Assembly: GCA_023101885.1 (NCBI GenBank)
Contig: JALPQD010000206.1
Span: forward strand, 721,107 to 785,106
Direction of reading: 5' to 3'
From: Typhlomys cinereus
Lineage: Eukaryota > Chordata > Mammalia > Rodentia > Platacanthomyidae
DNA: 64,000 bases
The notes beneath the pieces are model-generated. The model searched no databases. It saw only the letters and a list, made by a program, of their open reading frames with translations, and was not told the DNA's origin. This document shows positions 46,790 to 57,790 of this stretch, piece after piece. Within the stretch, counting starts at the first letter, position 1; each line of letters starts with the position of its first letter. The translations under genes were made by a program, and so were the position numbers.

Positions 46790-47330
46790 TTGTTATTCTT
46801 TTAGTGTCCTAAAAGAATAGGACACATGCATATAATGAACTAATAATATTTTCACACCTTAATACCCAACCTCATCCTTCTCTTGGAAAACCTTCTCCTT
46901 CACCAATCAGGTTGCGTTTTGCTTTCAAGTCTCTTTAAGTGTGTGGTCCACTGGTTTTCATCTGGGGTGCCTGGGCTGGTGATGTGTGTTTGAGCACTTG
47001 CTGGGGCATGAACCTTGTATTGGTGGGTATTCGCTGAGGAAGACAGTACTCCTTCCTCTATCTAGCACATACCCTCAATAGACTCTCAGGGAGATGTTGT
47101 GTCACATTTGGTCTTCCCTTTTGCAGAGTCCACTGTTGATGGGTCAAATCTTGTGCAGGTTTTGTGGAAGCAGGCACAGGTGCAGCGAGTTCATGGATAT
47201 AGCAGCCCTATTGCCTATAGAGGATACTATCTGGCTGCATCTCTTTCCACCCTTTGCCTTTTTCATTCACAGTATCCCACCTTTCTTGAGATTCCCTGAG
47301 CCTTGGCTGGAGGGTAGTTTATATGCTAGA
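46790..47330 (-). mobile_element. old LINE-1 3' UTR fragment, antisense
   Basis: GTGTGTGGTCCACTGGTTTTCATCTGGGG and a terminal GAGATTCCCTGAGCCTTGG are reverse counterparts of the AGATGAAACCCAGTGG and GGCTCAGGGAACATC blocks of rodent LINE-1 3' UTRs. The copy is longer than that at 32350. Confidence 0.55.
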
Positions 47331-48890
47331 TTGCATTAATTTACCAGAATTTTATGATAACTCCGTGTGATAATTGAAAGAACTATGCAAATGAGTGTGA
47401 TTATGGTGTTTTTTGATTATCCTATTAATCATGTCAAATTTTCAGGCCATTTCAAGACAATACTTAGGTAAGAATTTTATGTTTACAACATACAAATCTT
47501 GAAAACTTCAAATGTGGATGGCAGGATCTTTGGGTCTGAGTTGCCTTCACACAAGACTATACTAATTATATGATATAATTGGATCTTTCAACATTTTCCC
47601 TGGTGTTTTGGAAAGTTTTCAGTTCTTCATGTTTATGTTTCCAACTTTAATTTGCTACAATTGAAATTTGCTGCATATTGGAAACCTCCTTATCTTATTC
47701 CCAAAGTAATTTAAATTGCCATTTCTACCAATGACTGGTCCTTTGGAGAATGTTTCTGAAACTCAAAATGTAATGAAATGTTTAGATTATAGCAAAGACC
47801 CCAAGAAACCTTGATTCTGTTGTCTAAGTTTCAGCTACAATCTTTGGGCCTGAGCATCAGAATATTCTAAATAGATTTTACCTGAAGAAAAATCTGCAGG
47901 TAAGTAGAAATATGAAAAATATAGCTGGTATCAATAATCCTTGCTATCTTGTATTCACTTACATTCCTTCAGTTCATCATGCTGGTACATGCTGGTAATG
48001 AAGAACAATGAATGCTTTTATGTCAAATAGAAAACAACTGTTAAGGAGGAATACCAGACTCCAAGGAAGGGAAGGAAACCTTTCTTTGGACTCAGAGATA
48101 CATGACTATATTGTAGTGCATCTTCTCGTTTGTTGAGACTCTGGTGCGATGTCAATTTCACAGACTTTAACCAGGTGCACCTAGTCAATCACCTATGGCG
48201 CTTTCCTTGCTTGTGGTCATAGCGATTCACATTTCAGAATACTGGATATAATGCACAAGAAAAATCTCAAGATAGAAACCGATCTTGTGAAAAGAACAGG
48301 AAAAAATAAGGTCCCATTCTTTGTGTCTTAATTTCATATACTTTAAACACAAGTTTGATTTCTTTTCCAGTGTCATTTGTGCTTCTTTAAAAGGATTATT
48401 AGCTTTATCTCCCCTTTCATGAGAAGGCAGAATAAACACTGGACTTCTTTAACTAGGACACAAACCTAGAAACATTGTAACATGGATATATTAGCTCTTT
48501 TTCTTCAGTAGTCAAGTAAGTTGAACACAGTTAGTGAACCTGATGTCTGATGAAAAGCTTAATTTTCATCACAGTGTCATGGAACCACAATACAGTAGTT
48601 TGACCACAGCTTTGATTGATGGCCTCGTTAAAAATTTAAACAGCTGGAGCATTACATCATTTGTAGGATTATACTCAGATTAACTATTTGGTTCAAATTA
48701 TATGGGTCAATATATGATTTCTGTAGCTAAATATGAATGTAATTCATAGTATATGGAATTATCTGTGTATATGACTATCAACTACCTCTTCCAATAATAC
48801 TTTCTGGATGTCTCTGGATAGAATTGCTGTGATCAGTACCTCTTTATCTTATTTATTTTTTGCTTTACCAAGGAACATTACTTTGGATCT
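47331..48890. other. unassigned non-coding stretch
   Basis: No recognised gene or repeat. AT-rich. Confidence 0.45.
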
Positions 48891-48893
48891 AAT

Positions 48894-48932
48894 TATCTAT
48901 CTATCTGCCTATCTGCCTATCTGCCTCTCTGC

Positions 48933-48997
<65 letters not shown>

Positions 48998-49032
48998 ATC
49001 TATCTATCTATCTACTTATATGCATGCACACA

Positions 49033-49063
<31 letters not shown>

Positions 49064-49064
49064 A
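48894..49064 (+). repeat. compound CTAT/CTGC and TG microsatellite
   Basis: CTAT and CTGC tetranucleotides (48894-49012) are followed by GTGTGT (49037-49064), which is the inverse tail of the next SINE. Confidence 0.95.
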
Positions 49065-49305
49065 GGAGGACACTTGAGTACATGTGCCTGTGGAAATCCA
49101 CCCAAGGGTGACATAAGGATCATCCTAAATTGCTGGACCTCCTTATTGATTCACTCTGGTGTTTCTTATACTCCATCTTCCAGGGCCAGAATTGAAGGTA
49201 GTTGCCATTTCCACCTGAAGTTTTTATATGGGATCCAAGGCGCTGAACTCAGATACGTTTGTTTGTGAGGAAAAGATTTTAACTTCTGCGCCATCTCTCC
49301 AGCCC
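49035..49305 (-). repeat. B2-like SINE, antisense
   Basis: TG tail, inverse body (CCACCCAAGGGTGACATAAG) and inverse head CGCCATCTCTCCAGCCC ending at 49305. Standard subfamily. Confidence 0.85.
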
Positions 49306-49644
49306 TCATACTCCTTTTAACTGTTATTAATAGTGACCCAAGGAAGAATCAAATGCAAATCTAAAGTTCTTATATTCTACCATAAATTTAGGATATATGA
49401 TTCCAATGAAACTCTAGCTCAGGCTAATGAGCCTCTGTGAATGCCCCTGTGAGAAGACAGAGACTTTTGCACACTTACGTGCAGTAATTGCTGTAGAGTC
49501 CTTTTTACTTACACGATAACTAATTATTGTCAAGTACATGCTGGGACCCTGCAAACAGATGTGCAGATTTCTATACAGTGAACAATGCCTTCATGAACTC
49601 CTGAATCTCAAAGGAAAAATTTTGGAGGCAAGATGAGCAAAACA

Positions 49645-49648
<4 letters not shown>

Positions 49649-49701
<53 letters not shown>
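49649..49701 (+). repeat. GA dinucleotide microsatellite
   Basis: Uninterrupted AG units, about 26 copies. Confidence 0.95.
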
Positions 49702-49704
<3 letters not shown>

Positions 49705-50550
49705 CATGAGCAGTAAAGGAGTTAGGTTCCCATGGTCCCCAGGGCACTGATCCATGAACTTATTAACAGATAGGCTTTTCTTTCTTTGGTGGATTTATGA
49801 AGTGACATTACACCCAGAAGTGAGAGAAACCAGAACACTTGGGTGAACAAGGCAGTTCATATAATGATGCTAGATGGTTTCATAATTAAGCATCAGTTAT
49901 GACCTAGTTGTGTTGGACCCAAAAAAGATCTGGCCTTCACTTCTAACTGAAATCAGACAGGTGGACTTCGTTTCTGCTAACAGAATCAGAGAATGCAGAG
50001 ATATAGGAGCATTTGCTTTTTGCCAAGGAAAATAAACATTCTGATGTGAATTTGACTTAAAATAAGCTACTCAGTCTTTATTACTATATGACGATGGATT
50101 TCCAGACTGGTTTTCTGTGCACCCAAGGAGTGAAAGATATCACTGATGAAAAAAGTGCAGATTGGCAAAATGCAATACACAGTTGATCATGGAGAAAGGG
50201 GCGATTCTGAAGGATGACTCCCCATTAATTTGTGTTCAATGCTCTCATCCTTAACAACCCTGGATAAACTCTAGTAGTTCCCAATTGTCTGGAGAATAAA
50301 CGATGATTCCTAACATTCTATTTCATATACCTGACAGTGTACAAATCAGGGTTCTCCTCTCTAACCTTTTGCTGCCATGCATCTGTACAGTGTTTTTTGT
50401 GTAAATCATGTCCCCTAGCTCCGGGGGTCTATGCTAAATTGACATCATGATATCCTGTGTTATCCCTTTGTTCACGAGCTAGCCACTTCATGTTTGAGAT
50501 CTGTCTATATTTATTCTGTAAGCAGCTTGCAGGATTTTTTTTTTTTTTGG

Positions 50551-50551
<1 letters not shown>

Positions 50552-50598
<47 letters not shown>
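50552..50598 (+). repeat. GT dinucleotide microsatellite
   Basis: About 23 GT units, preceded by a poly-T run at 50536-50547. Confidence 0.95.
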
Positions 50599-50600
<2 letters not shown>

Positions 50601-51229
50601 TGTGTGGAGTAGTGACTGGCTTCTTATAAACAAGCTTTACCAGAATCAAGGGCGGCTTTTCCCGTAGTCCATGCTGTACCCTGTACCTCACAGAGTAAAT
50701 AGATTTGCTAAAGCAGAAGGGTACTGAACTTCATTCACAGGAAAAGATCCACAATGGCTCTCAAATTCTGCTCTAAGTATATTGCTACACTTTTGAATAA
50801 AATAGAAAGACTAGTGGCAAGCAGCCATTCAATACTTCTATTCAGCACATCCCTCTTTTTGTGAGTCATGAACACAGAATTTCCCATCAGGAGAGAAGCA
50901 TCGAGTCAAATGGAGACAATTGCTCACAGGAGTAGCAGAGCTCCTGGAAGCAGAGCTTACGCATAGCTTATGTTCACCATTCTCCATCCTGACTATCATC
51001 CTTCCCTGGAGTCCACAGATTCATTCTCCTGGTTGAACGCAGGATTTCAGATTTCAGTTTTGAAAGTATTTTCTCTGAGCTTTAATTTATTTTTTTTTCA
51101 TCTAAATGCTTCTCTTTCTCCTCCAATGCATTATTTGTTACTTTTTTTTGGCATGGTCAATTTTCCTTTATGTTTCTGATAGTCTGTAACATAAAAGTTC
51201 ATTTGTATCAGAGCTCTTTTGAAATATGC

Positions 51230-51730
51230 CCCTTACACATGCTTTCTTTCACTTGTGGGTGTGTTCTGTTTTGACTTAGGCTTTAGTTAGTCATCATCTG
51301 TATTTTATTTTCTAGTTCACTGTGAATTATTCTGCAGGGTCTTCACAAAGAACTTGGTGTGGCCCAAACTACTAAATCCATGTTAAACAGTAGTTGTCGG
51401 AGTGGGCAATCATTACTTTTCTCCAGATAAGATTGTATAAGCTGTCTTCACTTTATCCATAATCACCAATTCTGTTAGCATTGCCTCCCTGAACATTTTA
51501 CTTCTAGAAGTGAATGGATTCTGGTAGAGTATTATTTTAACTCACATATTTTCTTGTGATGCAAATCAAAGCATTACTTTCTCAACTGTTTATGTTTAGC
51601 TCCTTTGTAGTTTCTGAAAACAGCTGCTCCACTGCGCATGATCCAATGGACGTCCATGTTGTCTCCAACTTCCTTTTACCATGAAGAGTGCAATGATCGG
51701 CACCTTCATGCAAGGATACAACCCTAGCAC
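51230..51730 (-). mobile_element. ancient LINE-1 remnants, antisense
   Basis: The piece CATGTTAAACAGTAGTTGTCGGAGTGGGCAATCATT resembles the antisense of a LINE-1 ORF2 segment and recurs at 53420 in similar form. CCATGTTGTCTCCAACTTCC followed by GAAGAGTGCAATGATCGGCA resembles the antisense of the ORF2 3' part. Very decayed and perhaps more than one fragment. Confidence 0.4.
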
Positions 51731-51869
51731 TGGAATTATAAGTCCTCTCAGCTTTACTACAAAAAAGAAAGCTTTTTACCCTTTGTAGCAGTTGCTCCCT
51801 CTAGAATCCAACCTGCCTCGTGCTTGCCATTATTAAGCATCATCTACTTTCTTGATTAAAGTAAGTATT

Positions 51870-51959
51870 AAGGACTGGAGAGATGGATCAGGAGTTGTCT
51901 GCCTTGCAAACAGAGGGTCCTGGGTTCAGATTCCAGACCCCATTTAAAAATGCCAGGTG
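51870..51959 (+). repeat. B2-like SINE, 5' half, split by an insertion
   Basis: The head GACTGGAGAGATGGATCAGG and the body begin normally up to AAATGCCAGGTG (51948-51959). The SINE then resumes at 52231 with the same 12 bases. Confidence 0.9.
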
Positions 51960-52230
51960 AGCACATTTTATATGGCTGCAATGAGCTTTTTAATGCTACA
52001 CAGTTCATAAAGCAGCTGTCACAACTTGGACAGAAATAACCCAGAAGAACCTTAACGGCATAATTACTTGAAGCTGTTTGGAGCTTGTGTGAAGAGCCAG
52101 ATGTTTCCATATCCATAACGATGTCCTAATAACGCATCTGTCCAGATTGTTCATTTTTCAAGGAAATTCTATACTTCATATACTATATACTGATTACAAC
52201 AATAAACATTTAAGAAAGAAACAAACAAAC
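51960..52230 (+). pseudogene. retroposed mRNA 3' end inserted in a SINE
   Basis: This 271-bp block interrupts a B2-like SINE and is bracketed by an exact 12-bp duplication, AAATGCCAGGTG (51948-51959, 52231-52242). It carries AATAAA (52201-52206) about 15 bases before an A-rich end (AAGAAAGAAACAAACAAAC), as expected for a retroposed, 5'-truncated mRNA 3' UTR. I do not recognise the parent transcript and see no coding frame in it. It is younger than the host SINE. Confidence 0.85.
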
Positions 52231-52384
52231 AAATGCCAGGTGGAAGTGACAGTGGCTTGTACTTTGGATCCTGGAAGACATAGACTGGGAAACTGCGGAG
52301 CAAAGCAAAGGGAGATAGCACAATTCAGGATGATTCCCAAAGTCACCTTTGGACTGTCCAAGGCATCCACAATGTCCTCTAGTA

Positions 52385-52428
<44 letters not shown>

Positions 52429-52430
52429 AT
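52231..52430 (+). repeat. B2-like SINE, 3' half
   Basis: It continues the SINE from 51959 with the expected body (CAAAGTCACCTTTGGACTGT) and a CA tail at 52386-52426. Confidence 0.9.
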
Positions 52431-52479
52431 TAATTCTGAACATTTGATAAGGTTTCATATATTCTGTCATAATATTAGG

Positions 52480-53520
52480 CAAAATATTAATGAATATTAT
52501 TAGTGAATGTTTAATGAGCGTCTTTCAGATTTTCTAAGTTTGAACATTTCTTCATTCAATTATCTGACCTTCATTCAATTAAGGACATTGCATCTATAAA
52601 TTGCTGAGCCACAGTTTTTGACCAATTTCCTGACTTTTTGCTTTTTTAGTTAGCAATAGGTGGTTGTTTTCTTGATAGTATTTTAATTTTTTTTATATTA
52701 TGACTATTTTCTGCAGTCTGCTAATTTTACCTGTAATGTCTTTCACTGAAATCATTTTGATATAATTAAAATCACTAATTTTTTTTCTGTTGGTGTATGT
52801 TGTTTAGGTTTTGCTTGAGAAAAATTTCCATTGTTCTAACATGTTTTTATTCTACCTGATTCTAATTTTATGTGTGATAATACAAATATCCTTTTTATCT
52901 TTCCTCATAAATGCATTTTACTAATGTGAACTACTAAATTTTCACTTCATTATTAGTTTGAGTTAATGATTCTATGGTTTACCTACTCTCATCTAATAGC
53001 TATTATCCATTTTATTTCATACTAGAGTATTTAAACAAACTTGTACAACACTATACCATTTTATAACTATGACTTTCCAGCATTTGAAATACAGAATCTT
53101 CTTGTTATAAAATTCCTTGTGTGACTTGTGTACTTTTGCTCTTCCATTTGAAGTTTGGAATGAATGTTATTATCTGTTACCTTTTGAGTGAATTCTCTTG
53201 ATTGTGTAGATTATTTGAAGTGGAAAATGACAACCAACTCAATTTTTATGCTTGTTAAAATATAATTCATGTGCTTTATTTCTATTTTTGCTATATTTTT
53301 ATTTTTTCTAATCATCTACTATTTTTCCTTGAACTTACAGCCAGAAAATGTTTCTTGTCTGTTATATTTATTGCTCTTTTTAAAATCATCACTTTGGTCA
53401 TTTTCATGACCAAAACTGCTGAATCTATGTTAAACAGTACTTGTAGGAGTAGGCAATCATTATTTTTCTCCAAAATTCTATTCATGGATGTAAGATGAAT
53501 ATTTAAAAATAAAAAATTAA
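52480..53520 (-). mobile_element. ancient LINE-1 ORF2 region, antisense
   Basis: The order of TTTCTGCAGTCTGCTAATTT, then TGTCTTTCACTGAAATCATT and, further right, CATGACCAAAACTGCTGAATC with TGTTAAACAGTACTTG follows the antisense of a LINE-1 ORF2 3' half. It is too mutated for any reading frame. It contains the source or target of the 69-bp duplication (53332-53400). Confidence 0.5.
53332..53400 (+). repeat. 69-bp direct repeat, copy 1
   Basis: AACTTACAGCCAGAAAATGT through ATCATCACTTTGGTCA. It matches 54319-54387 with two differences, both in the T/A run in its middle. Here it is embedded in ancient antisense LINE-1. Confidence 0.95.
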
Positions 53521-53828
53521 CTTCAGAAAATGTGTTCTTCCCATATCTTGAAGTAATTAATGTTTTTCTTCAGTCTATTTATGTACTATGATGTACTGGT
53601 ATTGTTTGTCAAATATTTACAAAGGATATTCAAAGATACAATGACAGGTGTATAAAATATTTAGAAATGTATCTGACAGAATAACCAATATAAAATGCTA
53701 TCTTATGACTTTTTAGTCTTGAAACTGTAATATTGATTGCTAATATTAATTTTATTTCACTTATAATTTTCAAATTTGCCCCTCAGAATCCTCTAAAATC
53801 AAATTAAGGGAATCTTGAAAAGGAATTG

Positions 53829-54454
53829 GTTAATGATATGTTGGTCATTGCGCAGGTCATGCAAAGTCCTATTATGATTACTTTGGCCCTAACTTGTGTG
53901 GAGTATCTTGCATGTCATAACTCCTCCCCATCTTTAGGTTCTCACAATCTTACTGCACCCTCTTCCAGAAATTTCCCTGAGCTTTAGGATGGGGAGAGAT
54001 TAGGCTGGCTTGGTTCCAGGTGGTTGATAATAGAGTCTCTGATGTTCTGAATTGTGGTTTGTTGATTTTTTTTCAGTTTTACTGCTACTGAGCCACAATA
54101 ATGTTCCCATACTAAAGGGGAACACAAAAAAGTACTCTAGGCAATACTACTGAGTCCTTATACCTCATCAGAGAGGAGGACCCAGAGGGAAGTTTGACAC
54201 GCAAACTAAAAGATGCTCTAGGGATGGGGGGGGAGAGACAATGGGAGAAAGGGAGGGGGGAAAGGAAGGAAAAAAGGAGGGAGGGAGCAAGGGGATCCAG
54301 GGAGAGGTGGAGGGAGGTAACTTACAGCCAGAAAATGTTTCTTGTCTGTTATATTTATTGCTCTTTTTTAGATCATCACTTTGGTCAGGAGAGGAATGGG
54401 GGTACCTATCAAGCTTGAATGAGTGGAAGAAATAAATAAATATTTTAAAAAAAG
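53829..54454 (+). mobile_element. twin-primed (5'-inverted) LINE-1 3' end
   Basis: The left part (53829-54091) is antisense LINE-1 3' UTR: TCTTACTGCACCCTCTTCCAG is the reverse of the GGGGGCGGTAAGATTG block, and TGTGGTTTGTTGATTTT reverses AAAATCAACAAACCACA. The right part (54092-54454) is sense 3' UTR from GCCACAATAATGTTCCC through the polypurine tract to an A-rich end. About 45 bp of LINE-1 are missing at the junction. Flanks AAAAGGAATTG (53818-53828) and AAGAGGAACTG (54455-54465) are a probable degraded target duplication. This is the classical twin-priming structure. Confidence 0.85.
54319..54387 (+). repeat. 69-bp direct repeat, copy 2, inside LINE-1
   Basis: This copy lies directly after the LINE-1 polypurine tract, where the other LINE-1s of the window have no such sequence. 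It is therefore foreign to the LINE-1 and was probably copied from 53332-53400, about 1 kb to the left. Confidence 0.95.
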
Positions 54455-54465
54455 AAGAGGAACTG

Positions 54466-54794
54466 AGAAAGTCAGTGCTTTGATCTCCTTGTAAGCCAGT
54501 GTAACCAGAGAAAATCTCTTCTGTTTATTTCCTATATTAAGCTTTTGTATAAACAGTATTTGCCAAAAATAATGTGTAGCTATCACTCACTGATTTGGTT
54601 AAACATACATTATTTTAGCAAAAGTACTATTAATGATGCTGCTTGAATGAGGTGAAAATAAGCAATTTAGGTAGAGTCTACAGTGCTAGAAATTACATTC
54701 ACTGTAAAATTTGCTTTATATGTGTTTTTGGCTTATTTTATGTTAGTTTTAAACAATTTGTGAAAACATTTCTCTTTTCATATTATGAAAATAT
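54466..54794. other. unassigned non-coding stretch
   Basis: No gene or repeat was recognised. Confidence 0.45.
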
Positions 54795-54897
54795 TAGAGG
54801 ATGTTCTCGGTCAGCCTGGGTTACCAGTGTGAGATTCTGCCTCAAACAAACAGAAAATGAAATACAACAACAAAAAGAAAGAAAAGGTGTCAGTGAA
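54795..54897 (+). repeat. B1-like SINE 3' fragment
   Basis: TCGGTCAGCCTGGGTTACCA with GATTCTGCCTCAAACAAAC and an A-rich tail matches the 3' part of B1 (GGCCAGCCTGGGCTACA...CTGTCTCAAAA type). Confidence 0.55.
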
Positions 54898-55257
54898 ACC
54901 CATTTTATTACACAACCAATATTTATTAATAACTTTAATACAACATCATGACAGGAAAAAGAAAAATGCAGGGTAGACAAACATTGCTTAAAAAAACCTA
55001 TTTGTGTACTGAATCCAAAATATTAATCTCTGATTCACAGCCTGTGAGTCAAAAGGTAAAACATGTAAAAAGGACAATAACATGGCTTGGAATCTAAAGA
55101 TTTTCCCTCTGAGAAGAGTAGGGTTGCCTTTCTGTTCTGGGAGTCTAGGTTTGAAGTAAGAAATACTTCCCTTTGTTCTGTTGCATCTGAACACAGCACG
55201 GTAACACAGAACACGATCCCTTTAGACAGAGACTCCTGAAGATGTTGCATTGATAGA

Positions 55258-55278
55258 TTTCTGTCTTGTCATCCGCAG
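55258..55278 (+). promoter_or_regulatory. splice acceptor of second OR coding exon
   Basis: TTTCTGTCTTGTCATCCGCAG ends at 55278, 26 bp before the ATG. The pyrimidine-rich tract and CAG fit the standard OR 5' UTR intron. The donor was not identified. Confidence 0.65.
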
Positions 55279-55304
55279 AGTCTTGGACGAGAGGCATATG
55301 TAGT

Positions 55305-56264
55305 ATGGACAGAGCCAACGGTTCTATGGTGACAGAGTTTGTCCTGGTGGGGCTTTCTGCCCACCCAAAGCTCCAGTCAGTTTTCTTTGTGCTGGTTTTG
55401 TGCATGTACCTGATGATCTTGCTTGGAAATGGGATTCTCATCTCTGTCATCATCTATGATTTTCACCTCCACACGCCCATGTATTTCTTCCTCTGTAATC
55501 TTTCCTTCCTGGATATTTGCTACACAAGCTCTTCTGTCCCACTAATTCTCGACAGCTTTCTGACAATCAGAAAGACAGTTTCCTTCCCTTGGTGCATGGT
55601 ACAGATGTTTCTGTCCTTCTCCATGGGGGCCACAGAGTGCGTGCTTCTAGGCATGATGGCGCTTGACCGCTATGTGGCCATCTGCTGTCCACTGAGGTAC
55701 CCTGTCATCATGACCAAGGGTATCTATGTGCCCATGGCAATTGGTTCCTGGGCCAGTGGGCTTGTTGACTCAACAGTACAGACATCCCTGGCAGTGCGAT
55801 TACCATTCTGTACTGATAATGTCATTCACCACTTCGTCTGTGAAATTCTGGCTATTCTGAAACTGTCTTGTGCAGATATCTCAGTCAACGTGATCAGCAT
55901 GGCAGGGTCAAATCTGATGGTTCTAGTTATCCCATTGCTTGTAATCTCTGTCTCTTACATTTTCATCATTGCTACCATTCTGAGGATCCCTTCCACTGAT
56001 GGAAAGCGTAAGGCTTTCTCCACTTGCTCAGCCCACCTCACGGTGGTGGTTATATTCTACGGAACCATATTCTTCATGTATGCGAAGCCCAAGCCTAAAA
56101 CCATCACAGATTCAGAAAACCAGGATGTTTCTGAGGCCCTCATCTCTCTCTTCTATGGAGTGATGACCCCCATGCTCAATCCACTCATCTACAGTCTGAG
56201 GAACAAGGATGTGAAAGCTGCCATCCATAACATGCTGGGGAGGAAAATGTCCCACAGAATATAA
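55305..56264 (+). CDS. OR13C8: olfactory receptor, family 13, OR13C8-like
   Basis: This is a 319-residue class II odorant receptor acting in olfactory sensory cilia through G-alpha-olf. Landmarks: sequon NGS (residue 5), GN of TM1 (41-42), [15 protein letters not shown] (56-70), [15 protein letters not shown] (118-132), SY in TM5 (217-218), [10 protein letters not shown] (236-245) and [12 protein letters not shown] (293-304). Cysteines at 97, 169, 179 and 189 have the canonical OR spacing. LSAHPKLQ, the SVNVISM segment and KAAIHNML place it closest to OR13C8 in my memory of the family. The frame opens upstream at 55266, but that codon is TTG and lies at the predicted splice junction. The ATG at 55305 has good context (AGTATGG), matches family length and follows an acceptor by 26 bp. 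No disabling mutation was seen. Ligand unknown. Confidence 0.95.
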   Translation: MDRANGSMVTEFVLVGLSAHPKLQSVFFVLVLCMYLMILLGNGILISVIIYDFHLHTPMYFFLCNLSFLDICYTSSSVPLILDSFLTIRKTVSFPWCMVQMFLSFSMGATECVLLGMMALDRYVAICCPLRYPVIMTKGIYVPMAIGSWASGLVDSTVQTSLAVRLPFCTDNVIHHFVCEILAILKLSCADISVNVISMAGSNLMVLVIPLLVISVSYIFIIATILRIPSTDGKRKAFSTCSAHLTVVVIFYGTIFFMYAKPKPKTITDSENQDVSEALISLFYGVMTPMLNPLIYSLRNKDVKAAIHNMLGRKMSHRI

Positions 56265-56514
56265 ATGCTCATCTATGCAGTGTGACTCAGTATTTGAAGT
56301 GACCAAAGGCAGAAAGTTCATAAAGAGAAAATCGCCATGCAAAAGCAAATTCTGCAGGTGGGATTCAATACCACATAGCAGAAGCATTTTTGTTACTTTT
56401 GGTATATTAGATTTTTTTGTTCTAATTGTAGAAGTGAGATATGCTCCTGACATTAAAACACTCTTACAGAAATGCAAAAAGTTGAAAATCTTTTAGGAAT
56501 GACTATCAAAGAAA

Positions 56515-56520
56515 AATAAA
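56515..56520 (+). terminator. candidate polyadenylation signal of second OR
   Basis: AATAAA occurs 251 bp after the OR stop codon at 56264. It is the first one downstream that I noticed, but OR 3' UTRs can be longer and other AATAAA motifs are common in this AT-rich DNA. Confidence 0.35.
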
Positions 56521-57091
56521 CCTTTAAACATCTAGAAAATAACAGACAAATATGTTTTTAAAACACTTTATAACTATAAATACTTTATAACTATAGTAAA
56601 TTATTAGTGAATATGCAAGTGAATATTAATCAGCACATATGTACTATATTCATTTCTATTTGTACATTTATTTATTTAGTATAAAGTTTATTCTTGGAAA
56701 ATGAAATTTTATCCACTTATTACTGTATGCATTCCAAGTACTTGCAGCATAGCCTGAAACATGATAAATGTTAAGTAAAATTTTTAAAATAAGTACAAAA
56801 ATCAACTGATGTATAAAGTCAGAAAGTATTTTTGTCATAGCTGAGATAGCAAAACTTATTTAAAAAGAAAATCAACATAGTGAAATATTCTAAATAAAAC
56901 ATCTTGGCATTTTCTCTTCTAAATGTTTGGAGGCTAAAGAACTATCTTTTTTCTTTTTTGTTCATTATAATCTTGAGGAACAAGGCTTTGCTTCCCAGCT
57001 ACCATAACATTTCTGAGGCTTGGTTGTTAATGAGAACATGATAGATCAAAAAGGTGACTAGTAAAACATTGTAAGTTTTAATTTAATTAAA

Positions 57092-57165
57092 CCTAGGTGT
57101 GGCTGTAGTACAGCGCTCCTCTTGCATTGAGATGAGTGCAGGTTAACCCTTTCTGGCTGTGCATG
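57092..57165 (+). repeat. possible ID-like SINE head
   Basis: GTGTGGCTGTAGTACAGCGCTCCTCTTGCA faintly follows the ID element head (TAGCTCAGTGGTAGAGCGCTTGCC type). The resemblance is limited. Confidence 0.3.
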
Positions 57166-57741
57166 GGCTCATCCCTCTTCCAAGCAGCTGCAGAGTTAGA
57201 TAGAACTGGTAACTGACAAAAACGGCAACATGATGATAAGTGGAAACATGGCCTGAGTCAAGCTCTTTGGTGGACGAAGAGATTCAGGGCCTCGGGCACC
57301 GGTGGATTAAGAAAAGTAGTCCAAATTTGAGTTTATCTCTGCTTTTTTGAAGAGTGCATCCATGTGGGGTAATGCCCACATAAGTAAATGGAAATTCCAC
57401 TTGTGCTGAGGGAATGAGATACTTTAGTAGAGGAAAATACTTTTTCACAGTTTTTCGAGCAGTCTATGTAGCAGATTATGGAATCAGGATCTACAGGAAA
57501 AGATGGCGATTAAGTCTAGTTATCAGATTAAGCCCAGAGAATCTTTCTTGTTCATGTGTTATTGCTGTTTCATCAGGGATCCTCATTAGCCAAAATTCCT
57601 AAGGTGTCTGCTCAGCATCTAGTTGTTACTCACGGCACATCAAACATTCTTACATGTAGCAGGGTTAATAAGAAAATTTTCATTGTGATAGAATGAAGAC
57701 ATTCAGAAAGTGTTTGATACTACATCCTAGCCTTCTAATGG

Positions 57742-57748
<7 letters not shown>

Positions 57749-57778
<30 letters not shown>

Positions 57779-57790
57779 ACACACACACAC
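57749..57790 (+). repeat. CA dinucleotide microsatellite
   Basis: About 20 CA units, interrupted once by a TCA. Confidence 0.9.

Larger units (their letters stand above)
49306..51229. other. unassigned stretch with two microsatellites
   Basis: No gene was recognised. It contains a GA tract (49649-49701) and a T-run plus GT tract (50529-50598). The GT tract has no recognisable SINE around it. Confidence 0.5.

Noticed and set aside
48894..49064. Repeated CTAT/CTGC units as a CRISPR-like array
   Set aside because: They are contiguous tetranucleotides without spacers, in a mammalian genome; an ordinary microsatellite.
51340..53480. Similarity between 51370-51420 and 53410-53470 as a further local duplication
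   Set aside because: Both pieces resemble the antisense of the same LINE-1 ORF2 segment and differ at many positions, so independent ancient LINE-1 insertions explain them.
55266..55304. Longer N-terminus for the second OR
   Set aside because: The first codon is TTG, it lies at the predicted splice acceptor, and the extra 13 residues are not OR-like. The ATG at 55305 fits family length and context.
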